DNA from: SpSt-333 sp964371615 | GTDB lineage: Bacteria; Bacteroidota; Ignavibacteria; UBA10030; UBA8401 | Assembly: GCA_964371615.1 (NCBI GenBank) | Contig: CAYJMS010000001.1 | Span: 992,001-1,056,000, forward strand | Direction of reading: 5' to 3' | DNA: 64,000 bases | In this document: piece by piece, positions 42,720 to 51,843 of the stretch | Numbering within the stretch: the first letter of the stretch is position 1 | Layout of the letters: each line of letters begins with the position of its first letter | Translations under genes and position numbers: made by a program | The notes under the pieces: generated by a model | The model's database searches: none | Told to the model about the DNA's origin: nothing | What the model saw: the letters and a program-made list of their open reading frames with translations, nothing else

Positions 42720-44090
42720 ATGAAGAAGATTTTTCTTCTCACTATTATTACGGCGGCCGTACTGTATGCGCAGAACGTCCGCATCAATGTTCCCTATGAA
42801 CGATTCGTCCTGAAGAACGGATTGAACGTCATTCTTCACGTCGACAAAACCACCCCGACGATTACGGTGAACCAATGGTACCACGTCGGTTCCGGCCATG
42901 AAAAGCCGGGACGCACCGGTTTCGCCCACTTGTTCGAACATATCATGTTCGAAGGATCGAAAAATGTTCCCGAAGGGATGTTCGACGAATGGCTTGAAGC
43001 AGCCGGCGGAAACAATAACGGTTCGACCAACACTGACAGAACCAATTATTATGAAGACATTCCGAACAACGCGCTGGAACTGGCGCTGTTTCTCGATTCG
43101 GACCGGATGGGATTTTTGCTCGATGAGATGTCTCAGGAAAAATTGGACGGGCAGAGAGACGTGGTCAAGAATGAACGACGTCAGCGTTATGAAAACAGTC
43201 CGTACGGTATGTTCTGGGTAATGCTATTCGATGCGTTGTATGCACCGACGTTTCCGTACAGCTGGCCGACCATCGGCAGCATGGCAGACCTGAGCGCCGC
43301 ATCGCAGGATGATGTCAAAGAATTTTTCAGAACGTATTATGCTCCGAACAATGCCAGTCTTGCCATTGCCGGTGATATCGAAATCCCCGCCACCAAAGCA
43401 ATGGTGGAAAAATGGTTCGGAGAAATTCCGAAGGGAAAAAATGTTCCGCAACAGGATCGCACCGTACCGGTACTGAACGAAGAAAAGCGGATCATGTTCG
43501 ATGACCGCGTGCAGTTACCGCGGCTGACTATGGCATGGCTGTCGCCGGCATCGCTTACTCCGGGAGATGCGGAAATGGACCTGCTCTCTTCGGTGTTGGC
43601 GGGAGGGAAGAACTCACGGCTGTACAAAAAATTGGTCTATGACATGCAAATCGCACAAGACGTTTCGGCGTTTCAGTCATCGATGAAACTATCGTCGCAG
43701 TTCATCATTATTGCAACGGCACGAGCGGGCCACACGCTGGCAGAATTGGAACAGGCGATCCAGGAAGAGATCGACAAAATAAAAGCGGAGCCGCCGACGC
43801 TTCGGGAACTCGACCGGGCACGGAATCAATATGAATCCGGATTTATTGAACGGCTCGAATCGATCAACGCCAAAGCGGATATGCTGAACAATTATTTTTA
43901 CCTGACCGGCAATCCCGATTATTTCAACGAAGACCTCGCGCGGTATTATGCCGTCGATCCCCAGGATATCTCAACCGTTGCGTTAACGTATTTGAAAAAC
44001 AACGGCCGTGTGGTCATGAGCATCACGCCAAAAGGGAAACCGGAACTTGCGGCATCGAACAGCACGGTCGTCAGCACGGAGGGTAAATAA
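42720..44090 (+). CDS. M16-family zinc peptidase, catalytic subunit
   Basis: 456 residues from the ATG at 42720, chosen for the GGAG ribosome site and the signal peptide (about 1-17, ending LYAQ) it produces. The inverted zinc motif HxxEH is His70-Glu73-His74 in FAHLFEHIMFEGSKN, with the third ligand Glu in the region QRDVVKNERRQ. It has the two-lobed M16B layout. It is paired with a second M16 protein that lacks the zinc motif, 1 base away from its stop, as in known heterodimers such as those of alpha- and gamma-proteobacteria. It is probably periplasmic and degrades peptides. Confidence 0.93.
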   Translation: MKKIFLLTIITAAVLYAQNVRINVPYERFVLKNGLNVILHVDKTTPTITVNQWYHVGSGHEKPGRTGFAHLFEHIMFEGSKNVPEGMFDEWLEAAGGNNNGSTNTDRTNYYEDIPNNALELALFLDSDRMGFLLDEMSQEKLDGQRDVVKNERRQRYENSPYGMFWVMLFDALYAPTFPYSWPTIGSMADLSAASQDDVKEFFRTYYAPNNASLAIAGDIEIPATKAMVEKWFGEIPKGKNVPQQDRTVPVLNEEKRIMFDDRVQLPRLTMAWLSPASLTPGDAEMDLLSSVLAGGKNSRLYKKLVYDMQIAQDVSAFQSSMKLSSQFIIIATARAGHTLAELEQAIQEEIDKIKAEPPTLRELDRARNQYESGFIERLESINAKADMLNNYFYLTGNPDYFNEDLARYYAVDPQDISTVALTYLKNNGRVVMSITPKGKPELAASNSTVVSTEGK

Positions 44091-44091
44091 T

Positions 44092-45549
44092 ATGAAAACA
44101 TATATCAAACATTTCGCAGCAGCAGGTATTCTCGCGTGCATCCTTTTTGTTTCCCTTGCTTCGGCACAAAGTCCTGACCGGTCGAAACCGCCGGTGCTGG
44201 GACCGACGCCGGCATTAAAATTGAATCCGGTGCAGAAGTTCACATTATCCGACGGATTGCCAGTGATCGTCTATGAGAAAAAGGAGGTTCCGATCATTCA
44301 GTTGAACCTTGTGATCAACGCCGGCAGTGTCAACGAACCGGCGGATAAACTCGGCCTTGCCGGATTGACGGCAAACATGATGGATGAAGGAGCAGCGGGA
44401 AAATCGGCACTTCAGCTTTCCGATGAAATAGATTTTCTCGGTACGTCCATTTCGGTCAACGGCGGATTGCATACAAGCGGTGTTTCGCTGCGGTCGACGG
44501 TGTCGAAGTTCGACGAGTCGCTGAAATTGTTTGCCGATATCCTTCTCCGACCGGACTTTCCCGAAAGCGAACTCGTTCGGTTAAAAAAGCAATATCTTAC
44601 GTCACTGTTTCAGGCGTATGACCGGCCGCAGGCGATCGCCGCCGCAGCGGCGGGCGACCTCGTCTTCGGCAAGAACCATCCGTACGGACGAACGTCGGTA
44701 GGGAACGAACAAACGCTGACGGATCTGACCGTTGCGGATATGAAGAATTTTTATTCCACCTACTATAAACCGAACAATGCGATTCTCGTGATCGTAGGAG
44801 ATGTGACCGCGGCAGAGATTGTGGCGAAGATGGAACAGGCCATCGGCAGCTGGCAAAAAGGTGAGGTCAAGCACGTTTCCGTCCCGAATGCGAAACAGGT
44901 AGACGGCAGGACAATTTATCTCATCGATAAACCGGAGGCGGCACAATCGGTCATCCGCATATCAAAGGTCGGCACACACAGATTGAGCGAGGATTATTTC
45001 CCGCTGCTGGTGATGAACACGATCCTCGGCGGATCGTTCACATCGCGATTGAATCAAAACCTGCGGGAAAAGAACGGGTATTCGTACGGTGCAGGATCCG
45101 GATTCGGATTCCGGCCATCCGCCGGTCCGTTCACTGCCGCATCCGATGTGCAGACCGATGCGACGGATAAAGCATTAAAAGAGTTCATGAAAGAACTGGA
45201 CGGGATGATGAAAACTGTTTCCGACGATGAACTTTCCAAAGCGAAAAATTATATCGCTCTGGGATATCCCGATAATTTCAGCAATGTCGGTTCTATTGCG
45301 GCACAAATTGCCGAAATGACGCTTTATAATCTGCCGGAGAGTTACTTCAATGACTATATCGGCAAAGTAATGGCGGTGAAGAAAGACGATGTACGTCGGG
45401 TAGCACGGAAATATCTTGATACAGACGATCTGGCGATTATCATCGTCGGGGATAAAGCGAAAATTGAAAAAGGCATTCGTGCGACAAAGGTTGGCAAGAT
45501 CGTCCCCATGGTTCCGACGGATGTACTGGGACCGATGCCGAAATTGTAA
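44092..45549 (+). CDS. M16-family peptidase, non-catalytic partner
   Basis: 485 residues from the ATG at 44092 with a GAGGGTAA ribosome site and a signal peptide (about 1-23, ending SLASAQ). Where the zinc motif should be it reads LGLAGLTANMMDEGAAG, so HxxEH is absent. The C-terminal half keeps the Arg/Tyr pair region FTSRLNQNLREKNGYSYGAG, which in M16B partner subunits contacts the substrate. With the preceding gene it should form a heterodimer in which this subunit shapes the chamber. A terminator follows. Confidence 0.92.
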   Translation: MKTYIKHFAAAGILACILFVSLASAQSPDRSKPPVLGPTPALKLNPVQKFTLSDGLPVIVYEKKEVPIIQLNLVINAGSVNEPADKLGLAGLTANMMDEGAAGKSALQLSDEIDFLGTSISVNGGLHTSGVSLRSTVSKFDESLKLFADILLRPDFPESELVRLKKQYLTSLFQAYDRPQAIAAAAAGDLVFGKNHPYGRTSVGNEQTLTDLTVADMKNFYSTYYKPNNAILVIVGDVTAAEIVAKMEQAIGSWQKGEVKHVSVPNAKQVDGRTIYLIDKPEAAQSVIRISKVGTHRLSEDYFPLLVMNTILGGSFTSRLNQNLREKNGYSYGAGSGFGFRPSAGPFTAASDVQTDATDKALKEFMKELDGMMKTVSDDELSKAKNYIALGYPDNFSNVGSIAAQIAEMTLYNLPESYFNDYIGKVMAVKKDDVRRVARKYLDTDDLAIIIVGDKAKIEKGIRATKVGKIVPMVPTDVLGPMPKL

Positions 45550-45569
45550 TTTCACGACTTGATTCATGC

Positions 45570-45608
45570 ACAACAGCCCGGAAAGATATTTCGGGCTGTT
45601 GTTTTTTA
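45570..45608 (+). terminator. Terminator of the M16 peptidase pair
   Basis: An 11-base stem (45570-45580 with 45592-45602) with an A/T-rich inner loop is followed by a run of T. It lies 20 bases after the stop codon. Confidence 0.88.
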
Positions 45609-45840
45609 AATCCTTCGCATATCATCTTACCGTACACAGGATTGTGCGTCATAGATGGAGGACCGCCGGACGTACCACCGTTCTGATTTTCCGAAATAAG
45701 AGGAGGAAGACCGCTTTCACGTGGTGAAGGAGCGGTGATCCGGATCGCCAATTCATTAAAAATCTTTGCTAATAAAGCGAAGTACTCGTATATTTACCCG
45801 TCAATTTTCAACGTTTTCTACCACTAATAGCGATTGACAC
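45603..45840. other. Intergenic region between the M16 pair and nuoJ
   Basis: After the terminator the gap holds the nuoJ promoter at 45766-45794 and nothing else I can support. A minus-strand open frame (45440-45751) runs through it but has no recognisable product. Confidence 0.5.
45766..45794 (+). promoter_or_regulatory. Sigma-70-like promoter of nuoJKLMN
   Basis: TTGCTA (45766-45771) and TATATT (45789-45794) are 17 bases apart, 46 bases before nuoJ. Confidence 0.5.
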
Positions 45841-46356
45841 ATGACGTTCGAACAAGGTGTTTTTTATTTTCTTGCTGCGGTAACGGTGTTTTCTGCGGTC
45901 ATGGTGCTTCTGCAACGAAATCCGGTCAACAGCGCTCTCTATCTCGTTCTCAATTTCTTTTGTCTTGGCGGATTATATCTGACATTAAACGCACAGTTCA
46001 TCGCCATGGTGCATATTCTTGTGTACGCAGGGGCGATTATGGTGTTGTTTTTATTCGTGATCATGCTGCTGAATTTGGGCGATGATAAACGGCTGATCGA
46101 ACATCTCGGCATTCGGATGTATCTCGGCATTGCGTTCTCCGTTGGGTTGCTGGTCGAGCTTCTCTATATCATGGGCTTTTCGTCGATGTCGTCGTACACT
46201 CAGCAATCTCCTTCCGCGGTGGAGATCGGCACTGTTGAGTATCTCGGTAAAGTGTTGTTTACGAAGTTTCTTTTTCCGTTTGAAATGACCTCAATTCTAT
46301 TGCTCGTCGCAATCATCGGAGCAGTGCTGTTGGCAAAGAAAAAACTGGTTCAATAA
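45841..46356 (+). CDS. nuoJ: NADH-quinone oxidoreductase subunit J
   Basis: 171 residues with five membrane helices. NuoJ (ND6-type) sits between NuoH and NuoK/N in the membrane arm and takes part in coupling. The conserved NPVNSALYLVLNFFCLGGLYL and the MVHILVYAGAIMVLFLFVIMLL helix with its pi-bulge region are present. It is the first gene of a nuoJKLMN group; nuoA to nuoI are not in the window. No Shine-Dalgarno is seen before the ATG. Confidence 0.94.
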   Translation: MTFEQGVFYFLAAVTVFSAVMVLLQRNPVNSALYLVLNFFCLGGLYLTLNAQFIAMVHILVYAGAIMVLFLFVIMLLNLGDDKRLIEHLGIRMYLGIAFSVGLLVELLYIMGFSSMSSYTQQSPSAVEIGTVEYLGKVLFTKFLFPFEMTSILLLVAIIGAVLLAKKKLVQ

Positions 46357-46453
46357 ATTATCATTCTCATACGCACAACGGTCGAGGCACGGTGTACCAG
46401 CAATACGTGTCATACCGCCTCCCGAAGTATCATACACAGTAACAGATAGTCCT

Positions 46454-46756
46454 ATGATCCCATTACAACATTATTTGCTCCTTTCTGCATTCATGTTCTC
46501 GTGCGGCGTGCTGGGAGTGGTTGTTCGCCGCAATGCCATCGTCGTCTTCATGAGCATAGAATTGATGTTGAATGCCGTGAATTTGTCGTTGATCGCGTTC
46601 TCCGCATTCCTTGGCGATCCGACCGGACAGATGTTGGTCTTCTTTGTGATGGTGGTCGCCGCCGCCGAAGCGGCCGTCGGACTGGCGATCGTTATCTCGC
46701 TGTACCGCAATAAGCAAACGCTCAATGTCGATGAACTCAACATCCTGAAATGGTAG
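46454..46756 (+). CDS. nuoK: NADH-quinone oxidoreductase subunit K
   Basis: 100 residues with three membrane helices, the normal size. The helix VFMSIELMLNAVNLSLIAFS contains the conserved Glu of the proton route, and the third helix holds AAAEAAVGLAIV with the second conserved Glu. It is separated from nuoJ by 97 bases without a clear feature, and its stop lies inside the first codons of nuoL. No Shine-Dalgarno is seen; AGTCCT stands before the ATG. Confidence 0.95.
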   Translation: MIPLQHYLLLSAFMFSCGVLGVVVRRNAIVVFMSIELMLNAVNLSLIAFSAFLGDPTGQMLVFFVMVVAAAEAAVGLAIVISLYRNKQTLNVDELNILKW

Positions 46757-48702
46757 ATATGTATTCACTTGCACCGTTTATCGTTCTCATCCCGTTCGTC
46801 GGTTTTCTGGTGAACGGCCTGCTCGGACGAAAAATTAAAAATGAAACCGTGGTCGGTGGAATCGGTACTGCCGCGGTTGCCCTCTCATTCGTTATCGCCG
46901 TGGCAATTCTCGTAGAAATGACCGGACTTCCTGCCGCAGAGCGGTCAAAGATCGTTTCGGTATTCCAATGGATCGCCGCCGGTTCGTTTTCTGTCGATCT
47001 GTCGTTCCAGGTCGATCAACTGTCGATCGTCATGACGCTGATCGTAACCGGCGTCGGCAGCCTGATTCATTTATATTCCATCGGATACATGCACGGCGAT
47101 CCGGGATTCTGGAGATTTTTCTCGTACCTGAACCTCTTCATCTTCGCCATGTTGATGTTGGTGTTGGCCGACAATTATTTGCTGATGTTTCTCGGATGGG
47201 AAGGGGTCGGATTGTGTTCGTATCTGCTGATCGGCTTTTGGTATGACAGAAACTTCGAAAAAGGGACGACGGCCGACGCGGCAAAGAAGGCATTTATTGT
47301 CAACCGGATCGGCGATTTCGGTTTTCTGCTGGCAATGTTTCTGATTGTCGGTACGTTCGGATCGTTGAATTACAGTACAGTCTTTACTCAGGCGGGATTG
47401 ATGGAGAGGGGAACGGACGTTGTTTTCTGGATTACGCTGTTGATGTTTATCGGAGCGACCGGTAAATCGGCTCAGATACCACTGTATGTTTGGCTGCCGG
47501 ATGCGATGGCGGGCCCAACACCGGTCTCTGCGCTGATCCATGCCGCGACGATGGTCACGGCAGGCATTTACATGGTTGCGCGAAGTTCGATTCTCTATGC
47601 GCTGTCGCCGGACACAATGGAAATCGTCGCTGTCGTCGGATTATTGACAGCATTCTTTGCCGGAACAATCGGCATAGTGCAGAACGACATAAAAAAAGTT
47701 TTAGCGTACTCCACCGTCAGTCAGTTGGGATATATGTTTCTTGGCGTCGGTGTCGGTGCATTTACCGCAGGATTATTCCACGTTATGACCCATGCGTTTT
47801 TCAAAGCGCTTCTCTTCCTCGGTTCCGGTGCGGTGATTCATGCCATGCATGAAGAGCAGGATATCCAGAAAATGGGGGGACTGAAAAAGTATATGCCGAC
47901 GACTTACAAGACATTCTTTATCGGCGCTCTGGCGATTTCAGGTTTTCCGCTCCTCTCGGGATTCTTCTCAAAGGATGAGATCCTGTGGAAAGCGTTCGCC
48001 GACGGTGCTCCATGGATGTGGGTCATTGCGGCGCTGGCTGCGGGCGTAACGGCATTTTATATGTTCCGTCTCGTATCGCTGACCTTTGAAGGAAAAGAGC
48101 GATTTGATCATCATCACCTGCACCCGCATGAAGCGCCGAAGACGATGCTGTATACGCTGATTGCACTTGCCGCACTTTCCGTTGTCGGCGGACTTATCGG
48201 TATTCCGCACGTGCTTGGCGGAGCATTAGGCATTCACAATTATTTTGAAGAGTTTTTATCCCCGGTGTTTGCGCAGGCCAATGCAAAACTTTTGCTGCCG
48301 GTCCATGATAATGCCGGCCTGGAACTGGGATTAATGACGGCATCCGTCGCAATCGCACTTGCGGGTATCTGGTTCGGACGGTATGTCTATATTAAAAACC
48401 CGTCGATTGCCGAAAATACGGCAAAGAAATTTTCAGGTATGTATACGGTGTTGTGGAATAAATATTTTGTCGATGAATTCTACGATGCAACAGTCGTCAA
48501 TCCGATCAAGCAGACATCCGACAAGTTCCTATGGAATATTGTCGATGTAAAAATCATCGACAATGCGATCAACGTATCGGCACGATTTACCGAAGCCACC
48601 GCAAACATCTTCCGCCGCATCCAGACCGGTGTGGTGCAGAGTTATGCGGTCGTTTTTGTGGCCGGCATTTTGTTCATCATCGGTTATTTAATGGTTCGAT
48701 AA
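46750..48702 (+). CDS. nuoL: NADH-quinone oxidoreductase subunit L
   Basis: 650 residues, the distal antiporter-like proton pump of complex I with the lateral helix at its C-terminus. Seen are MFLGWEGVGLCSYLLIGFW with the conserved Glu, PDAMAGPTPVSALIHAATMVTAG cut here by its Lys/His proton path (ATGKSAQIPLYVW), and QNDIKKVLAYSTVSQLGYM. A His-rich cytoplasmic loop (DHHHLHPHEAP) is a small oddity. The start at 46750 overlaps nuoK; a Met three codons later (46759) would avoid the overlap and could be the real start. The C-terminal helix is followed by VVQSYAVVFVAGI. Confidence 0.95.
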   Translation: MVDMYSLAPFIVLIPFVGFLVNGLLGRKIKNETVVGGIGTAAVALSFVIAVAILVEMTGLPAAERSKIVSVFQWIAAGSFSVDLSFQVDQLSIVMTLIVTGVGSLIHLYSIGYMHGDPGFWRFFSYLNLFIFAMLMLVLADNYLLMFLGWEGVGLCSYLLIGFWYDRNFEKGTTADAAKKAFIVNRIGDFGFLLAMFLIVGTFGSLNYSTVFTQAGLMERGTDVVFWITLLMFIGATGKSAQIPLYVWLPDAMAGPTPVSALIHAATMVTAGIYMVARSSILYALSPDTMEIVAVVGLLTAFFAGTIGIVQNDIKKVLAYSTVSQLGYMFLGVGVGAFTAGLFHVMTHAFFKALLFLGSGAVIHAMHEEQDIQKMGGLKKYMPTTYKTFFIGALAISGFPLLSGFFSKDEILWKAFADGAPWMWVIAALAAGVTAFYMFRLVSLTFEGKERFDHHHLHPHEAPKTMLYTLIALAALSVVGGLIGIPHVLGGALGIHNYFEEFLSPVFAQANAKLLLPVHDNAGLELGLMTASVAIALAGIWFGRYVYIKNPSIAENTAKKFSGMYTVLWNKYFVDEFYDATVVNPIKQTSDKFLWNIVDVKIIDNAINVSARFTEATANIFRRIQTGVVQSYAVVFVAGILFIIGYLMVR

Positions 48703-48783
48703 AAGCAGATTCTTGGATCACGGCATCGCATACGCTCCGCGGGTCGCTGTTCCGACATCTATCAATCTAATATCTGATTGTCA

Positions 48784-50325
48784 ATGCAAAATCTTTTAAC
48801 ATACGTCCTCTTCTCTCCGCTGCTCGGTATACTGCTGTTGTTGTTCGTCAATAAGGAAAAGAAGAATCTCATACGATCCATCGGGATAGGAACTTCCGTC
48901 GTTACTTTTCTACTCTCGTTGCTGGTCTATTTCGGATTTGACGCCGCGCAGACCGACATGCAATTTGTCGAGCAATATCCCTGGATTACCGGCCTGGATA
49001 TTTCGTATGCTGTCGGTGTGGATGGATTATCGATCCTCCTGCTCGTATTAACCACGTTCCTGACGCCGCTGGCGCTCATTGCATCGTGGGATTCGATCTC
49101 CGACCGGTTGAAGGAGTACGTCTCGTTTATGCTCCTGCTCGAAGTCGGTATGCTCGGAGTATTTGTTGCCATCGACCTCTTTTTATTCTATGTGTTCTGG
49201 GAAGCGATGCTGATACCGATGTATTTTATCATCGGTATTTGGGGAGGGAAGGAAAAGATCTACGCTGCGGTGAAGTTCTTCATCTATACGATGGCGGGAT
49301 CGCTGCTTATGCTGATCGCGATCCTGTGGCTGGGGTATTACGCATCGACACTGCCGGACGGATATTTCACCACCAATCTGAGGACGCTGAATTCAATCGC
49401 ACCGTCGATTCCGATGAACATTCAGATGTGGATGTTTGCTGCGTTTGCGCTTTCATTCGCGATAAAAGTGCCGCTTTTTCCGCTGCACACATGGCTGCCG
49501 GATGCACACGTGCAGGCGCCGACGGCCGGTTCCGTGATACTTGCCGGCGTTCTGCTGAAGATGGGAACGTACGGTTTGCTCCGGTTCTGTTTGCCGTTGT
49601 TCCCGCAGGCATCGATCGAGTTCACGCCGGTGATTGCAATCCTATCGGTGATCGGCATTATTTACGGTGCGCTGGTGGCGATGGTGCAAACCGATATCAA
49701 AAAACTGGTTGCCTATTCGTCGGTGAGCCATTTGGGATTTGTTGTGCTGGGAATTTTTTCGATGACCGAAGAGGGAATTCAGGGCGCGGTTATACAGATG
49801 ATTAACCACGGGTTATCGACCGGGGCGCTCTTCCTGTTGGTCGGCATGATCTATGACCGCAGGCATACGCGCGAAATTTCTCAATTCGGCGGCCTGGCAA
49901 AGGTAATGCCGGTTTATTCGACGCTTTTCATGATTGTTACGCTCTCCTCCATCGGACTGCCGGGACTGAACGGATTTGTCGGTGAATTTTTGATTCTTCT
50001 TGGTTCATTTAACTCAGTCATTCTTGGATCATACGTCTATACAATATTTGCAGCAACAGGTGTCATATTCTCGGCGGTGTACATGTTGTGGATGGTACAA
50101 CGGGTCTTCTTCGGCAAGGTGGTGCATGTGCAGAATTCATCGCTTCTCGATCTAACGCGTCGGGAAATCGGTGTGCTGATTCCGATCATCATCTTCATAG
50201 TGTGGATCGGCATCTATCCGTCCACGTTCCTGAAATCATCGGCCGCATCGACGAAACAGGTCGTCACACAGATGCAGAATGTTCACTCCGGTTCGCTCCG
50301 GCAGTCCGGACCATCAATTAAGTAA
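48784..50325 (+). CDS. nuoM: NADH-quinone oxidoreductase subunit M
   Basis: 513 residues from the ATG at 48784; a TTG two codons earlier is possible but less likely. NuoM is the middle antiporter-like pump. Conserved parts include GVDGLSILLLVLTTFLTPL, FYVFWEAMLIPMYFIIGIWG with the key Glu, IKVPLFPLHTWLPDAHVQAP and QTDIKKLVAYSSVSHLGFV. About 14 membrane helices are expected. It follows nuoL by 81 bases and precedes nuoN by 18. The C-terminal tail (about 490-513) is Ser/Thr/Gln-rich. Confidence 0.95.
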   Translation: MQNLLTYVLFSPLLGILLLLFVNKEKKNLIRSIGIGTSVVTFLLSLLVYFGFDAAQTDMQFVEQYPWITGLDISYAVGVDGLSILLLVLTTFLTPLALIASWDSISDRLKEYVSFMLLLEVGMLGVFVAIDLFLFYVFWEAMLIPMYFIIGIWGGKEKIYAAVKFFIYTMAGSLLMLIAILWLGYYASTLPDGYFTTNLRTLNSIAPSIPMNIQMWMFAAFALSFAIKVPLFPLHTWLPDAHVQAPTAGSVILAGVLLKMGTYGLLRFCLPLFPQASIEFTPVIAILSVIGIIYGALVAMVQTDIKKLVAYSSVSHLGFVVLGIFSMTEEGIQGAVIQMINHGLSTGALFLLVGMIYDRRHTREISQFGGLAKVMPVYSTLFMIVTLSSIGLPGLNGFVGEFLILLGSFNSVILGSYVYTIFAATGVIFSAVYMLWMVQRVFFGKVVHVQNSSLLDLTRREIGVLIPIIIFIVWIGIYPSTFLKSSAASTKQVVTQMQNVHSGSLRQSGPSIK

Positions 50326-50343
50326 GCAACGGGTTTTTATCCT

Positions 50344-51768
50344 ATGGAATTTTTCTCTCTATCAGATCTCATCGGCGGCATGCCGATCATTGTCCTGAGC
50401 ACGTTTACGCTGATGGCAATGCTCGTCAATGCGTTGGTGAAGCATTCTCAGCGCATCGTCTTCGGTATCTGCGTCATCGGAGTGATCGTTGCCGCCGGCG
50501 CGGCGATATACATCTTTCCTCTGAATCAAACAGCGTTCTCCGACATGTTGCTGGTCGGCGGATACGCCAGTTTTTATTCGGTCCTCTTTCTTATCATCAC
50601 ACTCTTATCGCTGATCATGGCGGTGCCGTATCTTGAAAAAGAACAGTATCATTACGGCGAATATTATCTGCTGGTGTCGCTCTCTGCAATCGGAATGATG
50701 ATGATGGGGTCCGCCGGTGATTTAATAACGATCTTTATCGGTATTGAAATCATGTCCGTCGCGTTTTATGTGCTGGCGGGATATTTCCGGAGTAAGCTTT
50801 CGTCCAACGAATCCGCCCTGAAGTATTTTTTACTCGGTGCATTTGCCACAGGATTTTTGTTATACGGCATCGCACTCATCTACGGAACGACCGGAACGAC
50901 CAATCTGATCCGCATCGCAGCACAGTATCCGCAGGCCTTTGGCGAACCGCTGCATCTCATCGGTTGGGGATTGATTTTGATCGGATTCTCCTTTAAAGTG
51001 GCGGCGGTGCCATTTCATATGTGGGTTCCCGATGTTTATGAGGGAGCACCGACGTCGGTGACCGCATTCATGTCGACGGGCGGCAAAGCCGCAGCGTTTT
51101 CGGCATTCATCCTTGCATTTTCCATCCCAATGTCGATGCACGACGAGAAATTGATCACGATCCTCTCCATTCTTGCCGCCGGTTCCATGATCATTGGTAA
51201 TTGGTTCGGACTTTCCCAGTCGAATTTGAAGCGGATGCTGGCATACTCCAGTATTGCCCATGCGGGATATATGCTGATCGGTATTGCTTCAGGAACACAG
51301 TTGGGACAGCAGGGAATTTCGTTCTATCTCGTCGCCTATGCGTTGACCAATCTGGGCGCCTTCGGTGTCATTGCGATCCTTGAAAAAGAGAACGGCGGTC
51401 ACCTCACCTATGAAGAGTATGCCGGATTAGCAAAACGGAAACCGATCTTGGCGGCGTTGATGGCGATGTTTATGTTCTCGCTGACCGGGATTCCTCCGTT
51501 CGCAGGATTCGTGGGAAAGTATTATCTCTTTACCAGCGCAGTAAGCAGCGGATTGACATGGTTAGCGATATTAGGCGTCATCACCAGTCTTTTCTCGGCA
51601 TATTACTATTTGCGAGTCGTGGTGTATATGTATTTCCGTGAAGGCGTCGACGAAACGCCGGCATTTTCCAGAATATCGCTGGCAGCCGTTGTGCTTTCCG
51701 CTCTCGGCATCCTGTTATTCGGTATCGTACCGTCTCTTATACTTGATGTGCTCACGACAATGTTTTAA
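50344..51768 (+). CDS. nuoN: NADH-quinone oxidoreductase subunit N
   Basis: 474 residues, the proximal antiporter-like pump of the complex I membrane arm. Conserved segments are FIGIEIMSVAFYVLAGYFR with the key Glu, FKVAAVPFHMWVPDVYEGAPT with the key Lys, and QSNLKRMLAYSSIAHAGYML. It is the last gene of the group and a terminator follows. No Shine-Dalgarno is seen; ATCCT stands before the ATG, as at nuoK. Confidence 0.95.
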   Translation: MEFFSLSDLIGGMPIIVLSTFTLMAMLVNALVKHSQRIVFGICVIGVIVAAGAAIYIFPLNQTAFSDMLLVGGYASFYSVLFLIITLLSLIMAVPYLEKEQYHYGEYYLLVSLSAIGMMMMGSAGDLITIFIGIEIMSVAFYVLAGYFRSKLSSNESALKYFLLGAFATGFLLYGIALIYGTTGTTNLIRIAAQYPQAFGEPLHLIGWGLILIGFSFKVAAVPFHMWVPDVYEGAPTSVTAFMSTGGKAAAFSAFILAFSIPMSMHDEKLITILSILAAGSMIIGNWFGLSQSNLKRMLAYSSIAHAGYMLIGIASGTQLGQQGISFYLVAYALTNLGAFGVIAILEKENGGHLTYEEYAGLAKRKPILAALMAMFMFSLTGIPPFAGFVGKYYLFTSAVSSGLTWLAILGVITSLFSAYYYLRVVVYMYFREGVDETPAFSRISLAAVVLSALGILLFGIVPSLILDVLTTMF

Positions 51769-51785
51769 TATCGCACTTTACTCTT

Positions 51786-51824
51786 ACCGTCCATTCTGCG
51801 TACTGCCGGATGGACGGTTTTTTA
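51786..51824 (+). terminator. Terminator of nuoJKLMN
   Basis: A 9-base stem (ACCGTCCAT at 51786-51794 with its complement at 51810-51818) is followed by a T-run. It lies between nuoN and the NAD(P)HX repair gene. Confidence 0.85.
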
Positions 51825-51843
51825 TTTCCATCAGTAAACGGCA

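Noticed and set aside
45440..45751. Minus-strand open frame reaching into the gap before nuoJ
   Set aside because: Half of it is antisense to the second M16 gene and the terminator hairpin lies within it; no ribosome site or family pattern.
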